The notes under the pieces are model-generated. The model was not told where the DNA came from and did not search any database. It saw only the letters and a list, made by a program, of their open reading frames with translations. A stretch of 46,121 bases of DNA from IMG/VR virus record IMGVR_UViG_3300036945_000495, positions 1 to 46,121 of that record; one strand, written 5' to 3'. Below are positions 39,037-46,121 of this stretch, in pieces; position 1 is the stretch's first letter, and every line of letters starts with the position of its first letter. Origin of the DNA: a virus. The translations under genes were made by a program, and so were the position numbers.

Positions 39037-39300
39037 TTAAGCAGGTAAAACGAAATTAAAACCGTTTGCCCCGGTTCCGTTATCAATAATTTCCATCCCA
39101 CGAGAAAGAGTTAAACCGTTCACCTTAGCAATTAAAACGATCTTACTTTGTTCCTCTTTAGTAAATTCGATACCGTAGGAGATAGGGTCAACTTTTATCC
39201 ATTGAACTCCGCATGATTTAGACATTGTTACACTTGCTTTAATACCAGCAACTTTTAAACGGTTGCGAACGTGCTTTGTCATTTCCTTGTGTGTTTTCAT
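39037..39300 (-). CDS. Small protein encoded next to ArdC (87 aa)
   Basis: Starts at the ATG giving MKTHKEMTKHVRNRLKVAGI, preferred over a TTG 11 codons upstream because many genes here begin MKT after an A-rich leader. The helix KHVRNRLKVAGIKASVTMSK, then CGVQWIKVDPISYGIEFTKE, resembles a group of small proteins encoded beside antirestriction genes. ARTEF-like annotations exist, but I do not assign a name. It could assist ArdC or bind DNA. Confidence 0.6.
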   Translation of the reverse strand: MKTHKEMTKHVRNRLKVAGIKASVTMSKSCGVQWIKVDPISYGIEFTKEEQSKIVLIAKVNGLTLSRGMEIIDNGTGANGFNFVLPA

Positions 39301-39375
39301 CGTTTTAATTTTTCTAGTGGTTTCGTCTGACAAGGAAAGTAATAAATGCTTATTTAAAGAGAGTCGAGAAAAAAG

Positions 39376-39576
39376 TTAAATTATTTTAAGACGTTCAAGC
39401 CTTGCCCATTCATAATAAACATCGCTTTTATGAAACTTATCGTTTTCAAAAGCAAATAATCCACAAGCTTCATAATGTCTTGCGTTTTCTTGTGGATTTC
39501 CGCCTTTAGGTAATCTAATAGGGGAATCTTCACTAGGGTTAAACTCTACTGTTTCAATTGGTTGCGTTGCAGTCAT
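39376..39576 (-). CDS. Hypothetical protein, first gene of the leftward accessory block (66 aa)
   Basis: MTATQPIETVEFNPSEDSPI, then RLPKGGNPQENARHYEACGL and a TPR-like helix pair FAFENDKFHKSDVYYEWARL. It ends LERLKII. No domain is recognised beyond the single TPR-like unit. The 494-bp non-coding region begins directly upstream, so its promoter should be in 39577-39700. Confidence 0.6.
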   Translation of the reverse strand: MTATQPIETVEFNPSEDSPIRLPKGGNPQENARHYEACGLFAFENDKFHKSDVYYEWARLERLKII

Positions 39577-39726
39577 GAAAGTAAATTAGTTTATTTCTTT
39601 TAGACCCACAAGAAAATTCGCACTTTTTACGAAAATAAATTTTCACCATTGAAAATCAACGACTTATGAACGCACTTTTAACAGTCAAGCTTATTTTCAA
39701 AGAATTACTGCGCATATTCTCTTAAA

Positions 39727-39750
39727 TGTTCCACGCTAGGCCGTGGAACA
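39727..39750. repeat. 9-bp perfect inverted repeat with 6-nt spacer
   Basis: TGTTCCACG-CTAGGC-CGTGGAACA. Too symmetrical to be chance in AT-rich DNA and not followed by a T-run on the plus strand, so an operator or recombinase site is more likely than a terminator. Confidence 0.7.
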
Positions 39751-39944
39751 CTGATAAAATAAGGGATTTCAACGCTAAGACGTTTAAAATCATTTCGAGG
39801 GTAGCCATAGCCAAGAACGATTAGGAGCGATTCTAGGGCCATTTCCGGCCCAAATAGAGCAAAAATCTGTTAGCAAGCTAAAAGTGAGAAAAATGAACGA
39901 TTTTTATTTAAGGTTTGTGAAATAAAATCATTTGAAAGTTTTTC

Positions 39945-39973
39945 TTGTCAGTCTTGACTAAAACCTTTTAAAT
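39945..39973 (+). promoter_or_regulatory. Candidate promoter for the 40071-40515 genes
   Basis: TTGTCA (five of six consensus bases), a 17-bp spacer and TTAAAT (four of six), about 90 bp before the first start codon. By sequence only. Confidence 0.35.
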
Positions 39974-40070
39974 ACGGATGGAGGGAAACGGGTTTATTTT
40001 TAGGTTAGCTTAAAAGATTTTCGATTTTTTTCTTGTAAGGTTTAAAAGTGTATGGTTTTATTTTGTCGTT

Positions 40071-40316
40071 ATGACTAAGCACACTTTCAATCCTGCAAAT
40101 CATCTAATCTCTAATGAGGTTTTAGCACAAGAATTTTCCGAAATGACAACATTGGAAAAACAAGCATTGTTTCCGCATGAAAGGGCAAAATACATTCGCG
40201 CAAAAGAGGATGCTGAAAAAGCTGTTGAATTTAACAATGATCCTTTTGGAGTTTTTAAAGCTTCCAAGCGTGAAATTAAAGAAGGAATTAATAACGATGA
40301 AGATTCCCGTTGGTAA
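40071..40316 (+). CDS. Hypothetical protein, rightward accessory gene 1 (81 aa)
   Basis: MTKHTFNPANHLISNEVLAQ, then helical EFSEMTTLEKQALFPHERAK, YIRAKEDAEKAVEFNNDPFG and an acidic end. It lies alone with the next gene in the opposite orientation to the flanking blocks, after the 494-bp region. Function is unknown. The start ATG is the first after a T-rich leader. Confidence 0.65.
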   Translation: MTKHTFNPANHLISNEVLAQEFSEMTTLEKQALFPHERAKYIRAKEDAEKAVEFNNDPFGVFKASKREIKEGINNDEDSRW

Positions 40317-40317
40317 T

Positions 40318-40515
40318 ATGAAAGCTATAATAAGAGAGTATTTGCAATTAAGTATTTTCTATTGGAAGATAGAAAAAGACGGAATTTCTTTGCATCACGG
40401 AAAAGCTGAAACGATTGAAAAAGCCATTTCGAATATTGAGGAAATTTCAAAATCTCATTCCTGCATTATCCCGCTAAATGCTACGGTAAGAGAGTATCAA
40501 ATTGATTTGATCTAA
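40318..40515 (+). CDS. Hypothetical protein, rightward accessory gene 2 (65 aa)
   Basis: MKAIIREYLQLSIFYWKIEK, then DGISLHHGKAETIEKAISNI. Starts 1 base after the previous stop (TAAT ATG). The frame is open further upstream but overlaps gene 1, so this ATG is preferred. Small alpha/beta protein of unknown role, ending before a terminator. Confidence 0.6.
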   Translation: MKAIIREYLQLSIFYWKIEKDGISLHHGKAETIEKAISNIEEISKSHSCIIPLNATVREYQIDLI

Positions 40516-40533
40516 TCCCTCGCCTAAAACAGC

Positions 40534-40566
40534 AAACCCTAGCTAGTTGATCTAGCTAGGGTTTTT
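40534..40566 (+). terminator. Terminator after the rightward island
   Basis: AAACCCTAGCTAG (40534-40546) pairs with CTAGCTAGGGTTT (40552-40564) around a 5-nt loop, followed by TT. Flanked by convergent genes, it may also stop the leftward operon ending at 40570, though the opposite-strand T-run is short. Confidence 0.82.
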
Positions 40567-40569
40567 GTG

Positions 40570-40848
40570 TCAACGTCCAATCGCGCCGGGGGTAGGTTGC
40601 AAACAAACGTCTTTAGGTAAATCTTCTTTATAATAGCAAGCAGTCCATCCCATTATAAATCCTTTTATTTTTTCATGATATATAATTATATCTATATCAT
40701 CTTTTGGATTTTGCAGAGGTCTTACCTCTATTAATTTAGTATCAACTTTATTTCTAACAACTGAAGAAAGAAATCCATTTTCTTCAAGTGCATAAAATAA
40801 AAATAAAGTTTCTACACTCTCAGGAAATTCTATAATAAATTTATCCAT
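40570..40848 (-). CDS. Hypothetical protein (92 aa)
   Basis: MDKFIIEFPESVETLFLFYA, then NGFLSSVVRNKVDTKLIEVR and GFIMGWTACYYKEDLPKDVC. Upstream TTG would add residues but overlaps the preceding gene, so the ATG at 40846-40848, inside the preceding stop region, is chosen. No domain recognised; last gene of the leftward early transcript. Confidence 0.65.
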   Translation of the reverse strand: MDKFIIEFPESVETLFLFYALEENGFLSSVVRNKVDTKLIEVRPLQNPKDDIDIIIYHEKIKGFIMGWTACYYKEDLPKDVCLQPTPGAIGR

Positions 40849-41017
40849 CTTCTTTCCATTTTTTATCAATTTCTAATTTAGCTAATACGTTTAAACCTAA
40901 TATAGTATGTTTTTCACTAGGTATAAATTCAATTAAAGTTTTTATAGCAGATTCTAACCTATACAATTCAAAATTGGGCTTTCTAGCTGCTATTTGTTTT
41001 GCTGTTTGTTCTTTCAT
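40841..41017 (-). CDS. Small hypothetical protein (58 aa)
   Basis: MKEQTAKQIAARKPNFELYR, LESAIKTLIEFIPSEKHTIL, ending EIDKKWKEDG. Short helical protein. ATGA overlap with the upstream Zn-like gene (41014-41017) and an 8-base overlap with the following start support it. Confidence 0.6.
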   Translation of the reverse strand: MKEQTAKQIAARKPNFELYRLESAIKTLIEFIPSEKHTILGLNVLAKLEIDKKWKEDG

Positions 41018-41247
41018 CTTTCTAATGTTTCTAGTGTATGATCTAAGGGTTTAGGTATTTGTATAGCGTGTATAGTTCCTAAATAACCTGTATTAACAGA
41101 ATACTTTTCCACAAAGAAATGAGAAGGGTTAACTGTAGATATTCTTACAGAATATAAAGGTAAAGGTATTTGTCTTTTATACCTAGAACAATCTAAAGAG
41201 TGTCCTGCTCTTAAATCCCTTTCACATTCTCCACATTCGATACTCAT
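41014..41247 (-). CDS. Small Cys-pair protein (77 aa)
   Basis: MSIECGECERDLRAGHSLDC has a C5xxC8 with later His/Cys, a likely zinc site. The rest (YKRQIPLPLYSVRISTVNPS) is strand-rich. Follows the helicase stop by 3 bases, so it is probably translated with it. A role near DNA processing is inferred. Confidence 0.62.
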   Translation of the reverse strand: MSIECGECERDLRAGHSLDCSRYKRQIPLPLYSVRISTVNPSHFFVEKYSVNTGYLGTIHAIQIPKPLDHTLETLER

Positions 41248-41250
41248 ATA

Positions 41251-42897
41251 TTAAAAAGGTTCGTCGTTTGTTTCACTTCCAAAAGCTGTATTTGTATAAT
41301 CAAAATCCATTATCTGAGCAAATTTTGTATCTAGTCTAACTCGTATATGAGTGCAGAAATAAAGCTCGTCGGTTCTCTGTAAAGCTTCTTTTGTATTTGT
41401 GGGTATATCTATACCTTGATCTATTGTTTTGCTAGCCTTTCTCCACCACTGTCTTGCTTTATGCCCTGTTGGTTCGGGATGCTCAAGACAAACCCAATGT
41501 TTAAAAAATCGCAATCCGCTTTGATAGGTTACGCAAATGCTGTCAGGTCTATCTTGTTTAGTATATAAATCATAAGTTATACCTATAACTTTAAAAATCT
41601 CTATTATGATTTCTTCTTTTCTTATAAGTTCATCTTGGCTTGCTTCAGATCTTATTTTTACAACTCTTGGAAACTCATAACCGCAATTAGAACATATTCT
41701 AACAGAAGCATGATTATACATACCGCAATTGTCGCAAATTTTTACAGGTGCTTCTCTTTTAACATCGCCTTTTTTAATTCTAGGAACGGGAATTATAGGA
41801 TCATTAATCGGCCCTAATCGTTTTGTATTAGCAGCGAAATCCATAACTAGACAATTCTTTTTTCCTTCTGCTGGTCTAGTGCCCCTACCCAACATTTGGA
41901 CCCACAAACTAGGCGATACTGTAGGTCTTAAAACTCCTATCATATCAATGCCGGGAAAATCTACACCTGTTGTTAGACAGTTATTATTAACTGCTGCTCT
42001 AATTTGTCCTGATTTCCACAATTTGAAATTCTCATTCCGTTCTTTGTTAGATAACTTTGAATGAATAGAAACACAAGATACACCATATTTATGATTTAAT
42101 AAACCTGCTATCCTGTCACAATGTTCGGTGCCTGTCGCAAAGATTAACCAATGTTTTCTGTCATAAGCTTGAACTATCATTTCTTCAATTGCTCCTGTTG
42201 TTATAGAGTCAATATTGAATCGTTCTTGCATTTCACTAACAACAAAATCACCGTTAATATGTAATCCCTCTACGTCTAACTCTTTTTTGGTTCTTAGAGG
42301 AATTAAAGGCGATAGATAACCTTCATCAAGTAATCTATTAAATGCAGCTATCCCTGTTATATCATAACAAAAATGAGTAAACAAACCGTCATTTGTTAGA
42401 ATACCTTGACCTAATCTGTAAGGCGTAGCTGTTAGACCTACTATAATTAAATAAGGATTATACCTTTTTAAATCTTCAATAAACTTACGATACATAGTCG
42501 AAGTTTTAGGACTAAGCAAATGAGCTTCATCTATCATTAAAATGTCTATCTTTTGAAAGATATTAGCTTTTTTATGTATAGACCCGATACCTGCATAAGT
42601 AATAGGATAACCGACATCTTTTCTATCAAGTCCACTGCTATATATTCCGGCAGGAGCGTTAGGCCATATACGAAGCAGAGTTTTATAATTTTGTTCTATC
42701 AATTCCTTGACATGGGTAGCCATTAAAATACGTTGACTAAAGCAATATCGTCTAAATATCTCCTGTATAAGTAATGCCAATACAAGGCTTTTCCCCGTTC
42801 CTGTCGGCATGGCTATAAGCGGATTTCCTATACCTCCATTAGCAAAGAAATCGAAAAAACTTTGCACGGCATCTGCTTGATAGTAACGAGGTTTCAT
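41251..42897 (-). CDS. SF2 DEAD/DEAH-type helicase with C-terminal zinc ribbon
   Basis: 548 aa. Motif I AMPTGTGKS (29-37), motif II DEAH (123-126), motif III GLTATPYR, motif IV-V YGVSCVSIHSKLSNKERNEN and LTTGVDFPGID, motif VI QMLGRGTRPAEGKK. After the helicase core the Cys pairs CDNCGMYNHASVRICSNCGY form a zinc ribbon, then a short domain ends the protein (WVCLEHPEPTGHKARQWWRK). Phage Rad25/UvsW-like helicases of this kind act in recombination and fork processing. The ATG overlaps the stop of the methyltransferase gene (42894-42897). Confidence 0.88.
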   Translation of the reverse strand: MKPRYYQADAVQSFFDFFANGGIGNPLIAMPTGTGKSLVLALLIQEIFRRYCFSQRILMATHVKELIEQNYKTLLRIWPNAPAGIYSSGLDRKDVGYPITYAGIGSIHKKANIFQKIDILMIDEAHLLSPKTSTMYRKFIEDLKRYNPYLIIVGLTATPYRLGQGILTNDGLFTHFCYDITGIAAFNRLLDEGYLSPLIPLRTKKELDVEGLHINGDFVVSEMQERFNIDSITTGAIEEMIVQAYDRKHWLIFATGTEHCDRIAGLLNHKYGVSCVSIHSKLSNKERNENFKLWKSGQIRAAVNNNCLTTGVDFPGIDMIGVLRPTVSPSLWVQMLGRGTRPAEGKKNCLVMDFAANTKRLGPINDPIIPVPRIKKGDVKREAPVKICDNCGMYNHASVRICSNCGYEFPRVVKIRSEASQDELIRKEEIIIEIFKVIGITYDLYTKQDRPDSICVTYQSGLRFFKHWVCLEHPEPTGHKARQWWRKASKTIDQGIDIPTNTKEALQRTDELYFCTHIRVRLDTKFAQIMDFDYTNTAFGSETNDEPF

Positions 42898-43655
42898 AGT
42901 TGATTAAACCTTGCAATTCCTTTCTCGAAATAATCAGTTTCTTTTTCGCAACAAATCCAATGACGATTTAAATTTTCCGCCGCTAGTCCTGTTGTTAAAC
43001 TACCGGCAGTAGGATCAAAAACAGATTGACCTTCATTGCTATATGTTTTGATTAGATACTCGAATAATTCGACGGGTTTTTGAGTCGGGTGAAAGTTTCC
43101 ATTGTGGCGATGGCTAAAAAATTGCTGAATGCTTCGCGGATATCTAAGCTCACCGGGAGTTTTTAGATTGTATCCGTCACCCATAGACTCTTGATGAACC
43201 GATTTACCCTTTCTCAAATTAGTTCGACCTATGTTAGATTTACCCTTATCGGATCTTTCTTGCATTTGTGGATTGTAGCAAGCTAAGACTTTTCCAGTTT
43301 TAAAAACTAAAACTGATTCGTGCTCTTTCATTGGTTGAGATTTTACGGCAGCAAAATTTGAACCAATATTTTTCTCCCATATCCATTCACATTGAAAACC
43401 TTTAATGTTAGACATGACAAGCGCACTTGTAAAAGGCTGTGAAGCAGTCAAAACAATTGCCGCATTCGTCTTTGCGATTCGATGAAACTCTTTCCATAGC
43501 TTATCAAAAGGTATCACAGTATCCCACTTACAAGCAGTAGTCCCGTAAGGTAAATCTGCCAAAATCATATCAATACAGTTATCAGGTAACATTTTCATTA
43601 CCTCAAAACAATCTGCATTATATGCCATCCCTAAATTTGTATTAAATGTTTTCAT
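42894..43655 (-). CDS. Site-specific DNA methyltransferase (N6-A/N4-C)
   Basis: 253 aa. Catalytic motif IV appears as ADLPYG (D34-L-P-Y-G), preceded by DNCIDMILADL. The SAM-binding region near the C-terminus is VFDPTAGSLTTGLAAENL, a variant of FxGxG with the usual NRHWICCEKE after it; this order (motif IV first) is the beta-class type. The target is not predictable. No cognate restriction enzyme is found in the genome, so it probably protects phage DNA. It lacks an N-terminal extension. The start ATG overlaps the preceding stop as ATGA. Confidence 0.85.
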   Translation of the reverse strand: MKTFNTNLGMAYNADCFEVMKMLPDNCIDMILADLPYGTTACKWDTVIPFDKLWKEFHRIAKTNAAIVLTASQPFTSALVMSNIKGFQCEWIWEKNIGSNFAAVKSQPMKEHESVLVFKTGKVLACYNPQMQERSDKGKSNIGRTNLRKGKSVHQESMGDGYNLKTPGELRYPRSIQQFFSHRHNGNFHPTQKPVELFEYLIKTYSNEGQSVFDPTAGSLTTGLAAENLNRHWICCEKETDYFEKGIARFNQL

Positions 43656-43831
43656 TGTAGTTCATCTATAACAGGTCTAGCCATAATCATATATTGCGCT
43701 GAATGAATAATTGATCTAAACTCATTTACATGATCTGGATGCAATTGATCTAATTTAATAAAAGCATCCCAAGCTTCTACTAATTTATCAACTACAAGTC
43801 TTTCATCTTTTGTTAGTAAATCACTTTTCAT
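43652..43831 (-). CDS. Conserved phage hypothetical protein (59 aa)
   Basis: Helical: KDERLVVDKLVEAWDAFIKL, QLHPDHVNEFRSIIHSAQYM, ending IMARPVIDELQ. The pattern (VEAW-AF-KL-xHPD--EFR--IH--Q--I-ARP) is common among phage early proteins. ATGA overlaps both with the methyltransferase and the membrane peptide. Function unknown. Confidence 0.75.
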   Translation of the reverse strand: MKSDLLTKDERLVVDKLVEAWDAFIKLDQLHPDHVNEFRSIIHSAQYMIMARPVIDELQ

Positions 43832-43899
43832 ATTTTTAAAATCATATAGACAGTAAAAAGTATAGCTAATATAAAAATTATTATAACTATATCGTTCAT
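43828..43899 (-). CDS. 23-aa membrane peptide
   Basis: MNDIVIIIFILAILFTVYMI then LKI: a single hydrophobic helix. ATGA overlaps on both sides (43828-43831 and 43896-43899) tie it to its neighbours in a chain of coupled genes, which makes an accidental ORF less likely despite its length. Confidence 0.5.
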   Translation of the reverse strand: MNDIVIIIFILAILFTVYMILKI

Positions 43900-44189
43900 T
43901 GCCTGCAACTTGCTAAAAGTTCTTTCCCTTTATCAGTTATACCATAGTATTTTTTACGTCTATCTGTTGTCGAATATTCTTCTATAAAATTTAATTTTTC
44001 TGCTGTATCTCGTATAGTAGTCATAGAAGCATTACTGAGATTTAACTCTTCGCTTATTTGTGTTAGAGTCAATTGCTCAGTTTCTACTAAAGATACCATT
44101 ATTAAAACTGATAAACTGATAGAATACTTCTGAAGAGTATTCTGCAATTTAATTAAATTTTCCGCTGAGTTCATAGTGTTCGCATCCAT
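43896..44189 (-). CDS. Winged-helix (MarR-like) protein (97 aa)
   Basis: LTLTQISEELNLSNASMTTI is the HTH, RDTAEKLNFIEEYSTTDRRK and KYYGITDKGKELLASCRQ the wing and end, as in single-domain MarR-type regulators. It overlaps the 3' end of the nuclease gene by 41 bases; using the second Met (44174) would shorten this. It likely regulates phage operons; the second of two such proteins. Confidence 0.78.
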   Translation of the reverse strand: MDANTMNSAENLIKLQNTLQKYSISLSVLIMVSLVETEQLTLTQISEELNLSNASMTTIRDTAEKLNFIEEYSTTDRRKKYYGITDKGKELLASCRQ

Positions 44190-45018
44190 AGATTAAATCT
44201 TTTTTTTCTAATTGTTTTTCTGTTAGTCCACATTTCCATTTTCCTTCTGGTAGCATAACAATACTTTCACAAGTTCTACAATTTTTTGCTATATGTTCGT
44301 TTAGTTGGCATATACCTTTATGATCGCACATCACACACTTATGAGATGATGGATTGTTAGTTATTTTAGGTGGTATTTCTTCACTATAGATAGCAACTTT
44401 AGTTTTATCTTCCAATGCAGGAATACAACTAGGATCATAGGGTATTAACTCAAAATATAATTTATCATCATTCTTATTAACAGAACAATATAATGCCCAT
44501 CTTAATCCTTTCTTGTGCATATACATTTGCATCTGATAGTAATGATCGGGCCATACATTAAAAATACCTATACCCTTACTAGATAGATATTTTTTGATCT
44601 TAGATATCCATCCAAATAACTTTTTAAAGTATTGATCGGCACTAGTTTTCATTTCAAGTAACATCCATTCATTAGGCATATCAGGAACACCTGTTATAAT
44701 ACCATCTAATGAACCTCCGAAATGTCCCTCGCAATCACTAAATCTAAACTGCTCGCCAGTGGTTGCGTCTATAGTATATAGTTCGCATCCAGCATCTTTT
44801 AACAGCTTTTCAAATATAGCTTCTTCCCTATGTCCGCGATTAAATAACCTAAGTAATCGGTTAGGTTTTTTAATATTGCTCGCCCATCGAAAATCATACC
44901 ATAAAGCTCTAACGCATTCTTTACCTATCTTGCTTGCTCCAAGGTGCATTCTCGGACCTTGCTCCATAGGTAAAGACTCTACCTTTTCAGATAGTAGCTT
45001 GGCTAGTATTGGTTTCAT
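44149..45018 (-). CDS. RecB/Cas4-like PD-(D/E)XK nuclease with Cys cluster
   Basis: 289 aa. HLGASKIGKECVRALWYDFR starts the domain; CEGHFGGSLDGIIT has the catalytic Asp105; MLLEMKTSADQYFK has the E122-x-K124 pair; HYYQMQMYMHKKGLRWAL is the QhxxY-type motif. The C-terminal Cys residues (HKCVMCDHKGIC, and C in KNCRTC) could form the Cas4/AddB Fe-S cluster. It would work as the exonuclease partner of the Sak4/SSB recombination set. It overlaps the DUF3310 gene as ATGA (45015-45018). Confidence 0.85.
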   Translation of the reverse strand: MKPILAKLLSEKVESLPMEQGPRMHLGASKIGKECVRALWYDFRWASNIKKPNRLLRLFNRGHREEAIFEKLLKDAGCELYTIDATTGEQFRFSDCEGHFGGSLDGIITGVPDMPNEWMLLEMKTSADQYFKKLFGWISKIKKYLSSKGIGIFNVWPDHYYQMQMYMHKKGLRWALYCSVNKNDDKLYFELIPYDPSCIPALEDKTKVAIYSEEIPPKITNNPSSHKCVMCDHKGICQLNEHIAKNCRTCESIVMLPEGKWKCGLTEKQLEKKDLIYGCEHYELSGKFN

Positions 45019-45449
45019 TTTAACGCCTCTCTTAAACTATCAACTGCTTCTTGTGCCGTTCCTTTATATGCCGGATGACTAACAGGAATATCGGTATTTT
45101 TAGGTATTTGATCTACAGGCCAAGATTCTCCACATACAGAACAATAAGTTCCTGTTTCTTGAAATATAGCTAAGTGATAGTTATCTAATATATGAGGAAT
45201 ACAACTGCTTAAATCTTCTTCTTTATGAGCATTACAATCTTCAATATATTTAATAGCTTCATCTAAACAATGCCTAGCTTTTTTTAGATCATCTAACTGT
45301 TTATCCGAGTCACCTTTAATTCTAAAGCTATACTTAATTGCATCTGCTCGCCTAGCATCTACAAAAGCATTACCGCTAGATTTCATACATTTTTGCAAGT
45401 CCCACGGTTGCAATCCCTCGCCATAATGTTTTCCGCCTGCTTCGTTCAT
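45015..45449 (-). CDS. DUF3310-like protein (144 aa)
   Basis: GKHYGEGLQPWDLQKCMKSS and ADAIKYSFRIKGDSDKQLDD LKKARHCLDEAIKYIED match the DUF3310 pattern (HY-G-Q--D..., -A-KY--R---K-----DL-KA--YL). DUF3310 proteins sit in phage nucleotide operons, and T7 gp1.7 is an example, a nucleotide kinase. The C-terminal part has a second Cys pair (YCSVCGESWP) that is not usual. The end overlaps the following ATG; the start overlaps the previous stop. Confidence 0.78.
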   Translation of the reverse strand: MNEAGGKHYGEGLQPWDLQKCMKSSGNAFVDARRADAIKYSFRIKGDSDKQLDDLKKARHCLDEAIKYIEDCNAHKEEDLSSCIPHILDNYHLAIFQETGTYCSVCGESWPVDQIPKNTDIPVSHPAYKGTAQEAVDSLREALK

Positions 45450-45763
45450 ATATCTATCATTGGTTGATCGTTTTCATCTACAAGGAAAAAACTACTAGGT
45501 AAATTCAATAAAGATCTTTGTATCCATAACTCGTCATTAGGTTGAGGACCGATGTTTAAAGACGAACTACCTTCATTTTTATTTATAACTAATTTCTTTT
45601 CACCTAACTCAAAAAATCCTGCTGAATATGGTTCTAAAAAATCACCCTGATTATTAGCTTCCATTCTAACTATTGAATGAGTTACATGATCGGGAAAAAT
45701 AACAGGTAACATTAAACTTGCATTATTAGTATCAAACTTAAATATTACATATTTTAGTTTCAT
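45446..45763 (-). CDS. Conserved-looking hypothetical protein (105 aa)
   Basis: Strand-rich: MKLKYVIFKFDTNNASLMLP, IFPDHVTHSIVRMEANNQGD, EPYSAGFFELGEKKLVINKN, ending LVDENDQPMIDI. The FPD-HS-V.. SAGF pattern is found in small phage early proteins of unknown role. ATGA overlaps on both sides. Confidence 0.7.
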   Translation of the reverse strand: MKLKYVIFKFDTNNASLMLPVIFPDHVTHSIVRMEANNQGDFLEPYSAGFFELGEKKLVINKNEGSSSLNIGPQPNDELWIQRSLLNLPSSFFLVDENDQPMIDI

Positions 45764-46121
45764 AATGTTGATTTTGTTATAGGTATTACACCTGCTTTAT
45801 TTTCTCTAAGTGCTTTAATCGTTTCAATCTCTTCATAAGTCAAATACATAGACTTACCATCTTCAACAATTTTTGCAATGTTAGGAAATACACCTTTGAA
45901 AATTTCAAACATTTCTTGTGCTAACAATCTATGCTCTTTTTGTGCATGTAAATCTAACCGTTGCCAAAAATAAGTAATCCAAGATCTAACACTACCTTTC
46001 ATATAAGCTCTTGTTTCTACACCTAAAGGCAAAGCCATTCTTGCGCATTCAGGAGCTACACCGTCTTTTAAAAGATCGTAATATTTTGCTTCACAAGCGA
46101 CGGCGTTTCTAATGAGTCCAT
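45760..46121 (-). CDS. thyX: Flavin-dependent thymidylate synthase ThyX, C-terminal part (continues from position 506)
   Basis: Carries the second part of ThyX: LPLGVETRAYMKGSVRSWIT, YFWQRLDLHAQKEHRLLAQE and MFEIFKGVFPNIAKIVEDGK, ending ITKSTL. The reading frame is the same as that at 1-506 when the 127-bp overlap is removed, giving 246 aa. Bases 45995-46121 duplicate 1-127. The stop overlaps the start of the 105-aa gene as ATGA (45760-45763). Confidence 0.92.
   Translation of the reverse strand, partial: GLIRNAVACEAKYYDLLKDGVAPECARMALPLGVETRAYMKGSVRSWITYFWQRLDLHAQKEHRLLAQEMFEIFKGVFPNIAKIVEDGKSMYLTYEEIETIKALRENKAGVIPITKSTL
45995..46121. repeat. Terminal direct repeat, right copy
   Basis: Identical to 1-127. 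See the left copy. Marks the circle closure. Confidence 0.9.

Larger units (their letters stand above)
39577..40070. promoter_or_regulatory. 494-bp non-coding region between divergent operons
   Basis: No convincing gene is seen. It contains a perfect 9-bp inverted repeat TGTTCCACG/CGTGGAACA with 6-nt spacer (39727-39750) and GGGCC/GGCCC (39836-39851). It also has three CGATT words (near 39818, 39828 and 39898) and long A/T stretches. A candidate rightward promoter is TTGTCA (39945-39950), 17 bp, TTAAAT (39968-39973). The region serves divergent transcription and could also be a replication or recombination site. Confidence 0.55.

Noticed and set aside
45995-46121. Terminal repeat as true virion direct terminal repeat (DTR)
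   Set aside because: Length is exactly 127, a common assembler k-mer, and it falls in the middle of thyX, where natural termini would be unlikely.

Overview
The window is a complete tailed-phage genome of siphovirus type, linearised at an arbitrary point. Bases 1-127 recur exactly at 45995-46121, so the molecule closes into a circle (or a circularly permuted set) of 45,994 bp, and a thyX gene runs across the join. The host is not identifiable. The DNA is AT-rich, and most genes have A-rich leaders without a Shine-Dalgarno sequence, as in Bacteroidota and some other SD-poor phyla. That is inference only.

Layout. (1) A leftward early operon starts near 4130, crosses the join and ends at 40570. 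It carries small unknown genes, a Sak4-like recombinase ATPase, a DUF669-type SSB, two tRNAs, MazG-like and HAD enzymes, ThyX, a DUF3310 protein, a RecB/Cas4-like nuclease, a winged-helix protein, a DNA methyltransferase and an SF2 helicase. ATGA stop/start overlaps link many of these genes. (2) A divergent control region (4131-4266) separates it from a rightward Cro-like gene and a PrimPol-helicase (4267-6667). (3) A GGATA repeat-rich region (7205-7664) precedes the late rightward block: VRR-NUC nuclease, terminase, portal, Mu-F-like protein, protease/scaffold, decoration protein, capsid, connectors, two tail-tube paralogues, G/GT chaperones, tape measure, fibre/spike, lysis genes, a VWA tail protein, an NlpC peptidase and a gpJ-like tail tip (7665-31371). 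(4) A leftward replication module holds a family-B polymerase, a Zn-ribbon protein, a sliding-clamp-like protein and a winged-helix protein (34696 to 31361). (5) A leftward accessory block (39576 to 34968) includes an ArdC-like antirestriction protein, an Ala-repeat protein and a DUF2786-like protein. A long hairpin and a strong terminator lie between blocks 4 and 5. (6) A two-gene rightward island (40071-40515) follows a 494-bp non-coding region.

The phage appears to supply its own primase-helicase, polymerase, clamp, SSB, recombinase, nuclease and nucleotide enzymes, which is a large replication kit for 46 kb. The most notable observation is a GGGAAAC heptamer at the end of the SSB gene. 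A -1 frameshift there would add a Cys4 zinc-ribbon-like tail ending in the SSB-type tip DDIPF. A second -1 site (AAAAAAG) lies at the expected place in the tail chaperone gene.
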